This document shows, one piece after another, positions 1-56,384 of a stretch of DNA of 64,000 nt (positions are counted from its first letter, which is position 1; each line of letters opens with the position of its first letter). The stretch spans positions 61,458,948 to 61,522,947 of the forward strand of contig NC_059082.1 in the NCBI RefSeq assembly GCF_020497125.1, written 5' to 3'. The position numbers and the translations under genes are program-made. Source of the DNA: Mauremys mutica (lineage: Eukaryota > Chordata > Testudines > Geoemydidae). The notes beneath the pieces are model-generated. The model made no database searches. It saw only the letters and a program-made list of their open reading frames with translations, and was not told the origin of the DNA.

Positions 1-1558
1 TGGAGAGGCTCCACCAGTAAGATCCAAGGGCAAAGTCTTTGTGAGAAGCTCTGTCCCTGGGCCTTGTTTAGATGATGATGGTGGGTTCGGATTTAATCAG
101 ACATCTCCCAGCCACAGGCCAATACAAAAGTTGAAAGTTCTTCCCCCTCTAACTGCTCAAGGAGAGGAAGTGTCTTGGTCCCTTGCCACACCTTCTCAGC
201 CTCATGGCTGCTGTTTTTGGGGGGGGATAGGGTCTCTGCCATTTTAGACTGCTGTTGGGAAATTGCAGGTGGGGAAGGAGGAGGGGAGAGGGAGGAAAAG
301 GGAAGAAAAGGTCTTTTCTCGATTAGCTTTCCCGCAGGCTCCATTTTAGTATCTGACTCCCCATGAGTAACTCAAGTACTTGCCTTTCCTAATACTCACT
401 GATTTTCCAGTTGGATTATTGAGACAATTTCATTTTTGTTCACAGGATTCTGAACAGCATCAGTAAAAGCTAATAAAGTCCTATTAATTTCACCTTGCTC
501 AGAACACTACATTAGTTTTCATGCAGTGTACATAAAAACTCAAAACAAATTTGCTTATAAAATAAAATAAAAACTTGAATTCTGTAGAAATTGATGGGAC
601 TAAATTTTTTTCTGGTGAACAATGGTAGGAAGAAGACTAGAAGAAAAGTCTGTACCATTCACAAATATTTCTGGTTGGTTAAGCCATTTTACTCTACAGT
701 GGGCTGAAGATCGGGACCAAAAGGAAAGAGGAGTGTCCAAGAGATTCCGAGTGGATAGTGGCCAATAAGTAGCGGGCCAAGAGCCCCTATACTTCTCTTC
801 CTGCTACAGGAGGTCTCTTAGTCCTGCCAAGGAACGTCAACACGCTACAGCACTGATGATGGCTGAGAAGCTGGTACTGTCTCCAGTGCAGACATCAGCC
901 TCCTGGCTTGCTCAGTCAGGTTCTGCTTGCATCTCAAGTCCCTTGCCACCAGTGTCATGTTCTTACAGACAGAACCCCTGTCCTAAATGTACCCCTCTCC
1001 AAGGTACAATAAACACTACATGGGGGGATCACTATTCAGAATAGCCTCTCCACACGATGGGCAATGTTTAAATCCTGGTGAAGGCATTCCACCAGAAAAC
1101 TACAGCTAAATAACCAAACTGACCAACCTACGGTACCACTAATAAACAACTTACTAAACTATTTGCAAGAAGGTCTCAACGACAGAGGAAAAGGGGCAGT
1201 GTGAAGAAACATTACCTAGAGTGCTTCGACTCTAGCCCTGAGCAGTGAGAAGTAACTGATGGGGCTTGGGGCAGAGCTGCCCTTCTGTAGCTAGGGGAGG
1301 GGCTATAAAGCGAAGGGTGTGAGTGCCATCCCTGCAAATACAGCAAGGCAAATTTCTCTGGCTTTGATGTGCTGGATGCGCACGCACACCTGAGTGGAAC
1401 ACATATCTGCAGCCACTCAAAGAAGATAAAATTAACTTGTGTATCATGCAAAAACAATCCAAGTATTCAGAGGCATGTGTTCTATTTTTGATACTATGTT
1501 ACAGAACAAGCCACACAGTACAGCAATAAAGGAGAGAGAAACAAAACCACAGAAAGCA
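1..1558. other. USP7 intron 6 (part), mostly unassigned
   Basis: No exon recognised on either strand. A segment near 1259-1430 that is G+C-richer and contains TGCGCACGCACACC resembles noncoding parts of turtle retroelements, but I cannot assign it firmly. The rest looks like ordinary intron DNA. Confidence 0.4.
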
Positions 1559-1622
1559 GTGGGGTCCTGGTCCATCACTAGGGCTCCTGGGGACTATGGT
1601 AATACTATTATTAATAGTAATT
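1559..1622 (+). repeat. SINE 3' tail fragment
   Basis: The sequence GGGTCCTGGTCCATCACTAG followed by GGGCTCCTGGGGACTATGG and an AT-rich tail matches the 3' tail of the sauropsid tRNA-derived SINE seen elsewhere in this window, as at 55385-55500. The tRNA-like head is missing. Confidence 0.5.
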
Positions 1623-1649
1623 AAAAAGATTGGAAAATAGGCTATATCA

Positions 1650-1762
1650 TAAAGGAAAAACTGAGCTGCCAAGAGAGAATATGGAATCTTCCATCATTGG
1701 AGATATTCAAAGTTAGAGTAGACACTTTTTTGTGGATTGTTGGAGAATAATAATTTAAATTT
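1650..1762 (+). repeat. degraded CR1 LINE fragment
   Basis: Contains GGAATCTTCCATCATTGGAG followed by ATATTCAAAGTTAGAGTAGA, which resembles the CR1 3' region where a 'tggaatctcc...ggagattttcaagagcagg' motif is typical. Short and diverged. Confidence 0.45.
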
Positions 1763-1770
1763 TATCTATC

Positions 1771-1860
1771 AAAGCAGCAAAGAATCCTGTGGCACCTTAT
1801 AGATTAACAGATGTTTTGGAGCATGAGCTTTCGTGGGTGAATACCCACTTCGTCATATGC
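1771..1860 (+). repeat. Penelope-like element end, truncated
   Basis: Shares with 3874-4005 and 44107-44191 the string from CTGTGGCACCTTATAGA through GCATGAGCTTTCGTGGGTGA to CCACTTCGTC. It lacks the outer TATCAGAGGGGTAGCC end. See the 35036-36527 entry for the reason to call this family Penelope-like. Confidence 0.7.
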
Positions 1861-1914
1861 AATCATGTCCCAAAGTGGTAGTGTAGGGATATTAAAGAAG
1901 GTACCAACAGTGAT

Positions 1915-2720
1915 TCCCCCAAGTGACAGTGACCCCCCAGTTTCACCAAGTACAAAAATCTTTTAGTTCTTCTGTTAAAACTTGTAAGCTCCTGTCTGCA
2001 GAAAATATTGATTGTATCTGTCCTGTGAAAGATACTCTATTACTATGTAAAACTTACAAACAAGTTAATTGACTTTGTTCTTGATGTAAACACTATGCTA
2101 GCCTTAGGCTGTAATTGATACAATGTAAACAAACAGACCCCGACCTCTGTGATTACAGGGCCGGGAGTCTCAGATGAATTAACACACACCCCAAAAGTGG
2201 TGGAGACAATAAATTAAAATATGGTTAAGATATGGAATGTATGTTGATGAATGCTTGAGGTGCATGAATGGTTAGGGAGGTGCCAGCCTAGAAAGGGAGT
2301 ATCCATTGGCCAAAGAATGTGTCAAGTGGACCACCAGACAACCCCCGGAGGGTAAACTGGGATCACCCTGGAAGGATGAGAAACACAAACGTTGGACAGT
2401 GTGAAGCCACTAGGAATGTGCCACTTTAGACAATGTGGAGCCACCAGGAATGTGCCATCTGCTGATTGAGTCAGCAACAGCAGGATGAAACAGCTCCCAT
2501 AGACTAACAGGAATTAATGCCTATAAGAATGAACTCCAAAGACTGAGGACTTTGAGTCTCTGGTTCTGCTGCCAGCCTCCAGGAGCATCAGGTGCATCTG
2601 ACACAGACTCGGCTCCATCCTCATCACCAAGATACCTGGCCAGTAACTTGGCATGAGCAACTTCTAGGCTGGTAACTATAACACCTATACAGAACTTGAA
2701 TAAATGATTGTGTGAATGAA
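1915..2720 (+). repeat. probable solo LTR (retrotransposon)
   Basis: Unique-looking block with a promoter-like TATAAGA at about 2521, a downstream stretch resembling an LTR R/U5 (CTGCCAGCCTCCAGGAGCAT onward), and an AATAAA at about 2699. No internal coding region is next to it. Boundaries and class are uncertain; I did not find a convincing target duplication. Confidence 0.35.
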
Positions 2721-2758
2721 TGTGTGTGAATGAATGTGTGAATGAATGTGTGTGTGTA
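2708..2758. repeat. (TGTGAATGAA)n-type microsatellite
   Basis: Imperfect tandem array of GTGTGAATGAAT units ending in a TG run. Confidence 0.85.
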
Positions 2759-3504
2759 AGGAATAAGTAGTAATAGGAATTAGTCAAACAGCGTTGTTTA
2801 CTTTTATCTTTTGCTTTATTATTATATTTATAATAAAAGTGGCATCTTTGCCTTATCCCTCTTAATAAGATCCTGCTGGTTTTTATTATATTGGTATAAC
2901 AGTAGGATATACTAAAATCAATGGAGACCTTCCCTAGACCAAATTATTTTGAGTCAGGATTGCTTAATGCAAATACCCTCTTCTGACTAGCAAGGGTTTA
3001 ACACTAATTTATTCAGCAAGTTTAAAAAAAAAAAAAGTAAGGTTTTGTTATCCCAGGCACTATTTTACATGTACGAGGATTACTAGGATGTACTAGGATA
3101 TAGCATTTCCATGTTGCTTTCTTGAGGTATTTATAAGAATAAATATTTTGCTAGCAAGAGCTAGTTTTCTTTTGATAAGACATTTTAGAAAATACAAGCA
3201 GACATGCAAAAAGAAAATAAAGCATGTAAGCAAAAATAATGCACTGAAATCAAAATTAAATTACGTTTAAACCTCCCAAAATACAGGTCAATACTGTTTT
3301 AGTACCACCATTACGTAAGGAAAGATACTAGCTGTAGCTACCAATAATTTAGCTGTACTATATAAAAAAACAAGAAGAATAAATGAACACATAAGCAACA
3401 CTGAAAAATAAGTGTGTGTAACTTGTGAAGCAAAACAGAAAAGATTATTATGAACTGTTTTAAAGAGTGAAGTCATTAACAGATATATAGACTTTATAAA
3501 GAGG

Positions 3505-3507
<3 letters not shown>

Positions 3508-3535
<28 letters not shown>
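3508..3535. repeat. (GT)14 microsatellite
   Basis: Uninterrupted GT dinucleotide run of 28 bases in USP7 intron 6, a likely polymorphic marker. Confidence 0.97.
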
Positions 3536-3873
3536 CCAACAGATTGAAAATTAAGCATTGAAAATTATTCCTTTATCTTCCCTGCTGCAAAGGGCTAAGT
3601 TAAAGTCTCCTTTTCCTGAAACAAACTTTGGCATCACCAACAAATAAAGCAGTGCCGCAACGGATCCTTAACTCAAGTCTTGGCATGTATAAAGATATTT
3701 AGCTTATTTTTTAAAAAAGACCCAACCCAATAAACCCATGTAAACACACGTAAGTATTAAGACAAGTTCTCAGATCTGGCCTGATACAAGTCCACTAAAA
3801 CTGGATTTCTATTACCAGAAGTTAATCAAACTGCAGTTTATCAGGTTTGGAGTACACTAACTACAATGATGTT

Positions 3874-4005
3874 AAGTATCAGAGGGGTAGCCGTGTTAGT
3901 CTGGATCTGTAAAAGCAACAAAGAAACCTGTGGCACCTTATAGACTAACAGACGTTTTGCAGCATGAGCTTTCGTGGGTGAATACCCACTTCGTTGGATG
4001 CAACA
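3874..4005 (+). mobile_element. short Penelope-like element end with 9-bp target duplication
   Basis: Begins AAGTATCAGAGGGGTAGCCG, continues through AGTCTGGATCTGTAAAAGCA, and ends CCCACTTCGTTGGATGCAAC. Flanked by the direct repeat AATGATGTT at 3865-3873 and 4006-4014. About 130 bp long and without coding sequence, so it looks like a retrotransposed end fragment of the PLE family in this window. Confidence 0.75.
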
Positions 4006-4297
4006 AATGATGTTGTAACCACCTTTTCTAGCTACTTGACAAAGCCATTTGTTTACTGAGTTACAGAAAAAGGAGCTAACAGAGAGATTGGGAACCACTT
4101 TGAAAAAGCAGAATAATGATCAAATTGGGCTATTGTGCTCTGAAGTTTTACAGAAAGGAGGGGATTCTTTTGAAAAGGAGAAAACAAAAAATGGTAGTAT
4201 GGGGGGAAAAATAGGATGGAAAGCTATTTAAAACAAAAGCTATTTTGAAATATATCATTTTTGCTATTTAAATATTTGAAATGAAATTACAATGCTA

Positions 4298-48887
<44,590 letters not shown>

Positions 48888-49438
48888 GTCGGGCTGGGGC
48901 TGTGGCTCGGCGGCGGCCTGGGCCTTTCCTGCAGGGGGCTGCAGGCCTGTGTTGGGAGGGCAGGGGGCGGAGGGGCGGCAGGGCCTGGGTAGCGGCGGGG
49001 CCTGGGCACCAGCCTCGGCGGGCTGCGGCTGGGCTCCGGCGGGCAGGGAGCGGGCGGCCGGAGGAGGCAGCGAGACGCGCACGTATTTGCTCGCTATTCG
49101 CCCAATCTCGGCGGCGGCACCCGGTCAGGGGAAGGGGGTGGGGAGGAGGGAACCGGCCGGGGGCGGCGGCTTCCTCGGGGGCCGGAAGATCAGGAGTTAG
49201 GGCCCGGCGCTTCCCCCTCCCCCGCCGGGTGTCCCTGCTGCGGTGAGAGTCGGGGAGGCGCCGCGAGCCCCCGGCTCCCCAGGAGGCCGCTCGCTCGAGG
49301 CTGGGGCCCTGCTCCCGGCCTGCAGGCCTGCCTGCGCCCGGCTCGCTGCCGCTGCTGCTCCGCCGCCGCTGCTGCCGCCGCCTCTGTGGGGAGCGTAGCA
49401 GGCGCCAGGGCTTCTCTCTGCCTCTCTCTGTCTCTCTC

Positions 49439-49450
49439 AAAATGGCGGCC
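49439..49450 (+). promoter_or_regulatory. YY1-type motif AAAATGGCGGCC
   Basis: Matches the YY1 consensus AANATGGCGGC that is frequent just downstream of CpG-island start sites. It lies about 550 bases upstream of the USP7 start codon and reads on the plus strand, opposite to USP7. The ATG in it opens only a seven-codon frame (to TGA at 49461-49463). It may serve USP7 or an unannotated divergent transcript. Confidence 0.55.
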
Positions 49451-50312
49451 GCGGTAGCGCCGTGAAATGTCACATCCGCATGGGGGGCAGCGGCGCTCAG
49501 CCAGCCGGGGAGGGGGAGCAGCGCCGGGCCGCCGCCGCCACAGGAGGCTGGAGCGGAGGGGAGGAGTTACAGGGGCCCTATCCGGATGGACGCGCTGCAC
49601 CGGCCGCTTTCTCCCGGGGCCTCTGCCCGAGAGAGGCTGCTCTCAGCGGAGCCCTTTGCTAGGGACCTGCCTGCCGGTGAGCGGCCCCTCTCCTCCCAAC
49701 AGCTACTGCCCGGCAGAGCCCGCTGCCCGCAGGAGCGGCCGCCGCCCCTCCAGCAGCCTGCTGGCCTCTGCCCGGCACCCTTCTCCCAGCCAGGGCCTGC
49801 CTTGGGGGAGACCCCGCTCCCGCCGAGGGCCTCCGCGAAGGCGCCCCCTTGCCCTGCAGACTAGTGGCTTGTGCCAGGGCTTCCGCCACTCGCCGGAAGG
49901 CCTCCTTGGCAGGATCTCCTCTGGGATTGCCCTGGGGATATGCGGCTCCCTCCCAAGGCCTCTGCAAGGAGCCCCTCTGCTCCGCGGCCCTTGTCAGAGA
50001 GACCACCTCCCTGGTAGGCACGGCCCTCACGCTGGCATGGGCCCGACCCGAGAAAGCTGCTCTATTAGATAGGAACAAATCTGGCTCTCCTCCCCTGTTT
50101 TGCCTTTACCTTCCAGAGAGAGAGAGAGATTGCTGAGCAATTGTCCAAGGCTCCTGCCAAGCCCTGGCCAGCCCAGCTCTGGGGTACTGCAAAATAAGGA
50201 GTTAGTTCATTGTCCGCATAACTCTGGAAATAGCCACGTTTTCCAAGTGTTTAAAAACATCCATAAGAGGCAGGTAAAAGGGGTATGACTAGGAGTGACT
50301 GGTGGTATTAAA

Positions 50313-50591
50313 TATCAGGGGGTAGGCGTTAGTCAGTATCCACAAAAACAAGGAGTCTGAATGGTACCTTAAAGACTAACAGATTTATTTGGGCATAAGC
50401 TTTCGTGGGTAAAAAGTCAACACTGGTTCTCCACTTGTGAGGTAACTCCCTTCTCTTCATGTGTCAGTATATAATGGCTGCATCTGTGATTTTCACTCCA
50501 TGCGTCTGAAGAAGTGGGTTTTTTACCCACGAAAGCTAATGCCCAAATAAATCTGTTAGTCTTTAAGGTGCCACCAGACTCTTTGTTGTTT
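50313..50591. mobile_element. Penelope-like inverted-end insertion, 279 bp, 13-bp target duplication
   Basis: Flanked by the exact duplication TGGTGGTATTAAA (50300-50312 and 50592-50604). Left end TATCAGGGGGTAGGCGTTAG, then 'ttaaagactaacagatttat' and 'ggcataagctttcgtgggta'; the right half is inverted, GTCTGAAGAAGTGGGTTTTT through AGTCTTTAAGGTGCCACCAG. A spacer of about 90 bases separates the arms. It lies about 1.4 kb upstream of USP7 exon 1. Confidence 0.85.
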
Positions 50592-50681
50592 TGGTGGTAT
50601 TAAAGAGGGAAAGCTATGGGATGGTGAGATGAGAGATGCAGTTCTACAATCTGTCCTAAGGAAAGCACTTAAACCACCTAA

Positions 50682-50727
50682 AGCTGCTTTTACAGATCCA
50701 GACTAACACAGCTACTCCTCTGATACT
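50682..50727 (-). repeat. Penelope-like element outer end fragment
   Basis: GCTGCTTTTACAGATCCAGA continuing to CACAGCTACTCCTCTGATAC equals the outer end at 44289-44329. Confidence 0.75.
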
Positions 50728-51206
50728 TGATACCTAAAACTAGGTTTCCCAAAGAGCTAGAAAATCTACTCTAGGGAAGTTAACAATTTTGTACTGGCAG
50801 GGTGTGGCCTGTTCCACTTCAAATACCTATTATTTGTTGTTCCAATTTATAAAATGAGTGAATTTAAACTATCTTTTGGGGGCAAATCCAACTCCTTTAA
50901 CTGTGCTGTGGAGGGCCCCTTCTCAGCAGAACTGGAGTTTGCTGTCTGTGAGTGGTGATTTGGATTTAGAGGACTGTGAGGAGTTGTCCACCCATGGAGC
51001 CCTGTCCTGTGCAGCAGCACTGCAGGGGTAGCAAGAGGAAGGACAGGTGTGTGGGCTGGGTGTGAGAGGACCGGGATAGGGCCAGAAGAACTGCTTTTAT
51101 GTATATATTTCCTTGCAGAGCAAAGAGGAGATGCCTGAGGACCCACAGAAACTACTCTAGCCATTGAGCTGTACTAGCCTCTGTGGAGCAGCTCAACAAC
51201 CATAAA

Positions 51207-53204
51207 ATAGCTTGGAATGAGCAAAGGGATCCTCACCTTCCCCCACCCCACCTTACACAACCACGCCCTGTACATCTACTACTTTAAGTACATCAGAAAC
51301 AGGAGGCCTGCCAAACAATCAGTGGGGCCACTGGATGATCATGGTGCTAAAAGAGCTCTCAAAGACGACAAGGCAGTTGCAGAGAAGCTAAATGAATTTT
51401 TTGCATTGGTCTGTACTGCAGAGGATGCGAGGGAGATTCCCCACCTGAGCCATTCTTTTTAGGTAACATATTTGAGGAACTGTCCCAGATTGAGGTCTCC
51501 ATAGAGGTGGTTTTTGAACAAATTGATAAATTAAACAGTAATACGTTACCAGGACCAGATAGTATTAATCCAAGAGCTCTGAAGGAACTCAGATATGAAA
51601 TTTCAAAACTACTAACTGTGGCATGTAACTTATCACTTAAATTAGCTTCTGTGTCTGATGACTGGAGGATAGCTAATGTATTGATGATTTTTAAAAAAGA
51701 CTCCAGAAGTGATCAGAGCAATTACAGGCCAATAAGCCTACCTTCACTACCAGGAAAATTGTTTGAAACTATAGTAAATAACAAAATTATCAGACATATC
51801 AATGAATATGATATGTTGAGGAAGCATCAACTCAATATTTGTAAAGGAAAATCATGCCTCACTAATTTATTAGAATTCTTTGAGAGAGTCAGCAAGCATG
51901 TGGACAAGGGTGATCTAGTTGATTTAGTATATGTGGACTTACAGAAAGCCTTTGTCATGGTCTTACACCAAGGGCTCTTAAGCAAAGTAAGTCACGGGAT
52001 AAGAGGGAAGATCCTCTCATGGATCAGTAACTGGTTAAAAGATAGGAAACAAAGGGTAGGAATAAATGGTTAGTTTTCACCATGGAGAGAGGTAAATAGG
52101 GGGGTTCCCATGAGGATCTGTACTAGGACCAGTGCTGTTCAACATATTCATAAATGATCTGGAAAAGGAGGTGAACAGTGAGGTGGCAAAATTTGAAGAT
52201 AATGCAAAATTACTCAAAATAGTTAAGTCCAAAAGTGATTGAGAAGAGTTATAAAGAGATGTAACAAAACTGGCCAACTGGGCAACAAAATGACAGATGA
52301 AATACAATGCTGATAAATGCAAAGGAATGCACACTGGAAAACTTAATCCCAACTATACACATAAAATGATGGGGTCTAACTTTTCTGTTATCACTCAAGA
52401 AACACATTTTGGAGTTGTGGATAATTCTCTGAAAACATCCACTCAGTGTGCAGCAATAACCAAAAAAGCTAACCAAATGTTGGGAATCATTAGGAAAGGG
52501 ATAGATAGTAAGACAGAAAATATCATAATGCCACTATATAAATCCATGGTATGCCCACCATTTGAACAGTGCAAGCAGTTCTGGTCGCCTCATCTCAAAA
52601 AAGATATATTAGAATTGGAAAAGATAAAGAGACGGGAAACAAAAATGATTAGAGGTATGGAACAGCGTCCATATGAGGAGAGATTAGAAAGAATAGGACT
52701 GTTCATCTTAGAAAATAGATGACTAATGGGGGATATGATAGTCTATAAAATCTTCAATGCTGTGGAGAAAGTGAATAGGGGAGTGTTATTTACCCCTTCA
52801 CATCACACAAGAAGCAGGGACACTCAATGAAAATAGGCAGCAGGTTTAAAACAAACAAAAGGAAGTACTTCTTCACACAATGCACAATCAACTTGTGGAT
52901 GCCTGGGAATGTTGTGAGGGCCAAAAATATAACTGAATTTAAAAAAGAATTAGATACATTCATGGAGGATAGGTCCATTTATGGCTATTGGCTAAGATGG
53001 TCAGGGATGCAACTCCATGTTCTGGGTGTCCCTAACCCCTGACTGCCAGAAGCTGGGACTGGATGACAGGGGATGGATCACTTGATAATTGCCCTGTTCT
53101 GTTCATTCTCTTTGAAGCATCTGGCAATGGCCACTGTTGAAAGACAGGATACTGGGCTAGACTTACCATTGGTCTGACCCAGTATGGCCATTCTTACTCA
53201 ACAC
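51207..53204 (+). mobile_element. CR1 LINE, 5'-truncated, inactive
   Basis: About 2.0 kb. Frame 51507-52073 carries reverse transcriptase blocks: PGPDSINPRALKEL, NYRPISLPSLPGKLFE and YVDLQKAF followed by VMV where DTV is usual. The catalytic 'FADD' position near 52190 reads FEDN. Coding continues at 52297-52722 after stops. The 3' end has the full CR1 signature: GGCTATTGGCTAAGATGGTC, CTGCCAGAAGCTGGGACTGG, GATACTGGGCTAGACTTACC and CAGTATGGCCATTCTTA. CR1 copies itself by target-primed reverse transcription (family knowledge). This one cannot, being truncated, frame-broken and mutated at the active site. Confidence 0.93.
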
Positions 53205-53209
53205 CCAAC

Positions 53210-54600
53210 TTTGCTCCTCTAGCTGGACTTGAGTTCAAGATTTGAGGTTTAGTGCTTCATACAGTTTTAAAACCAATAGTTAAACTATTTGCCAGTTGAC
53301 TTTATCCAGAAATAGATTCCAACTCTCCCTGTCACCCCTCCCACTTACCCCAAAACATCAATTAAGAGAAAAAATATTCTCAGATTTATCAGACTATCTA
53401 CTCAGGTGAAAGCATACCCTAAAAGTCTACAAATCTGCACTCAGGCTCACTGGAAGGAGTTCTAGGTGGGAGTCCCTTTATCGGTCCTTAGTGTTTTAAT
53501 CTGTTCCCAACTTTAATAGCTTACAGAAAGTCCTTCCTTACTGCTACCCTTCCCCATCCCCACCTCTGCTCCCCAGAAACCAAAGATAACCCTTCTCAAT
53601 GACTTCCAGTCCCACCTCCAAATCTTTCACTAGCACAGGTTTTAAACACCATCATTCCTCCATCAGTGATTCCCAATACAAGACACAATTTTCTTACACT
53701 CATGTGGTTGGATGGCTATCTGCTACTGCCTAATTCCTCAGTCACTGAGATCAGGGTAGTAGGCAAGGTCCAAAAGAAAGGAAAAACAACCCACCATAAT
53801 AAAAAGACAATCAACTTTTCATAATGTCAACCCTCAATCCCTTATTAAGGACACTGGTATTAAAAAATATCCCGTCACATATGTTAGCTTCTCTAGATTT
53901 GAGCTGTTTTAAGGTAACCACTGTTCTCAGAAGCTAAGCACTTGAACCAAAATGCCTTTCCTCCTTCTGCAAAGAAGTCTGGAAGGGACACCCACTTAAT
54001 TTCTGAAAGTCTTAGATGAAAAGGGGAGAGCTCAGAAAGCTGACATTTTACTGTGACATTTTCATTAGATGTTACTATCTCTCATAGTTTTACACAAGCA
54101 GAAGAAATGCAAAATAGACCTATAGAAAACTTTGTGCGAGATATGGGGCAAGGGACAGGAATTTTCCTGTTAAATGGAAAGTGGCTACTCTATATCACTA
54201 GTTTAATAAGATGGAATATCACAGTTATGCCATCCACGCATAGAGACTCATCTTAATTTAAAATGAGTTGTTTCTTTAGGGAATTATAGTTTACAGATTC
54301 AAAGTGCAAGGTAGACTAAAACATACTATACTTTTATGAAAAATCTAAATGAAAACAGGCCCTTTATATTTTATAAATATATCTACGGACAGCCAATCTA
54401 TAAGAAAGACATTTTAATACTGATGTCTAGAAGGAGGTAAATTCAAAGCGATTGTATATAATCATCTCAGATGCTTTTATGAAATAATTACACAGCAAGG
54501 AATTTTTTGGTACCATTTCACAATACCCAGTGATTAAAGTGTTTGACTTTTTTCTACACAAGGAGTACAAATCATCATAAACTGACTAGGCTAACCTGAA
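53210..54600. other. upstream intergenic DNA, unassigned
   Basis: AT-rich, with no recognised gene or repeat. A small open frame at 54053-54256 has no supporting features. Confidence 0.45.
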
Positions 54601-54619
54601 GTCCACAGTTCAACATATA

Positions 54620-55050
54620 CAAATCCATCTTGTCCACCTCAGGTCCATTCAAAACAATACTGCCAATATACGTTTTCCTAACTCATTGTTCTGACTATGC
54701 CAACCTCATAGGAGTCCCTCCACTGGTTCCCCCTTCTTCAACACGTCAAATAAAAGCTCTCATCCTTACTTTTAACAACATTCACAATACAGCTCATTCG
54801 TATTTGGCTACTCTTATATTTTATTTGTCTCTATCTCCCCTCGCATTCTGCTCCACATTTTCCCCACCAATGATGCTAGCCTGGATTGCCTGTTTCTCCA
54901 CTTCTCCTGCAAGCACCTTTGCGTTTTCTTCCACACTGCCACGTCTTCATGGAACACTCTCCCCAAACTAACTCATAAGGCCACTACCTTGTACTCCTGC
55001 AAATCCCTCCCCAAGACTCCCTTCTACTGTGATACTTGTGGTAAATTGCT
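54620..55050 (+). repeat. LINE C-terminal-like fragment (tentative)
   Basis: Sequence such as CTCATAGGAGTCCCTCCACT, AATAAAAGCTCTCATCCTTA and CATGGAACACTCTCCCCAAA follows a pattern I associate with the 3' end of a reptile LINE ('...W...P...LTFKaLHdLsP.YL...W NtLP'). Frame broken; family uncertain. Confidence 0.35.
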
Positions 55051-55384
55051 TACTGAATGTGGCTAGGCAAACAGCCAGCAGGGATTTCTGATATTACCAA
55101 AAAAAAAAAAAAAAGTAAAAATCTTTAATGGGGAAATTGTGCATCTAGTTAGTCTATGTAACCATATGTTCCTATTGCTGCTATCCTTGTCTTTCCTCCT
55201 TCACGCCTTCCTTTTGTTTTTTATACTCACTTACTGCAGCTTGTTTTGACTTAGACCCCTATCTTGCCAGTTGATCAATAAAATTTCCCTCTTGCAGGCC
55301 CTTATGCCCATACAAATCGTCACTGAAATCAGTGGGGTTCAGGAGTTCATCCTCCTGGATCAGTTGGCAGGATCAATCAGGAGC

Positions 55385-55500
55385 TTAGATTGTTAGTGCT
55401 TTAGGTCCAGGAATGTCTCTTACTGTGTGTTTGTGTAGGACGATAGGGCTCTTGTCCCAAATGAGGCCTCTCAGCACTACCATAATACAGAATAATACCA
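55385..55500 (+). repeat. SINE 3' tail
   Basis: GGTCCAGGAATGTCTCTTAC, TGTTTGTGTAGGACGATAGG and CAGCACTACCATAATACAG match the common sauropsid SINE tail. The tRNA-like head is not visible. Confidence 0.6.
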
Positions 55501-55595
55501 GATCTTAAAGGGACACTGTCAACTTGAAATTAGTCAATTTCAAAGGAAGTAACTTCATTTTGGTGAGGTGACCTGCCCCTAAGACTCTGAAATTA

Positions 55596-55787
55596 CACCG
55601 CTGCCTTGATATAACGCCACCCGATATAAAGCAAATTTGGATATAACGCAGTAAAGCAGTGCTCCGGGGGGGGGGGGGGGTTTGCGCACTCTGGTGGATC
55701 AAAGCAAGTTCAGTATAACACGGTTTTACCTATAATGCGGTAAGATTTTTTGGCTCCCAAGGACAGCGTTGTATCGAGGTAGAGGTG
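55596..55787. mobile_element. mariner-like miniature transposon, 192 bp
   Basis: Inverted ends CACCGCTGCCTTGATATAAC and GTTGTATCGAGGTAGAGGTG, bordered by TA on both sides (55594-55595, 55788-55789). Contains a G run at 55667-55680. Noncoding. Confidence 0.8.
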
Positions 55788-56384
55788 TATATTTAAAATT
55801 GTTTTTCTCACTGTATAAAGGATCCTCACAAACTGAGGAGTATGAATGTGCATAGGAAGGGGGACAGCTAAAGGTAAAAGCCAGTCCAAGCTGTACAGTC
55901 AGCCTGACCCTGGCTTCTGTAGAAGAGCTTGGGACAGATCCCCACTTCTTCTTGTATTCCTAGCCCAATATCTTGTTCCTGCAGACAGAGCCAACTACAC
56001 TCTTAGCCCCAGCTTCTCCATCTAGCTCCCACGGAGTAATCCAGACCAGGAACAAGGATCCCCTGTTTCCATTGAGGGGCAGAGTTTACCACTGACCTTC
56101 TGGCCCCCATTCCTGTCTGGTGCCTGCAGTAGGATCCCCATTGCCTTCCAGGCCTGGCTTGTGTTGGCTTCCACAGCGGAAGCTGAAATAGGAGCAGGAG
56201 ATGCTGCTGCTTACCTGGCCCAACTCCTGCAAAGGATCCAAATTGCTTCCTAGGCTGCTCCACTCACTGTCCTAGCTCCAGCAGGGGATCCCTTCCAGCC
56301 ACCTGCTGCCTTGTGTAAGACTGCTGTTTTCTCCTTATCCTGCAAGAGAGAGCTGTGTCCTGTATGTAGCCATGTATATTGAGG

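Noticed and set aside
2708..3535. Tandem repeats as a possible CRISPR array
   Set aside because: They are simple GT and TGTGAATGAA microsatellites without spaced repeats, in a vertebrate intron.
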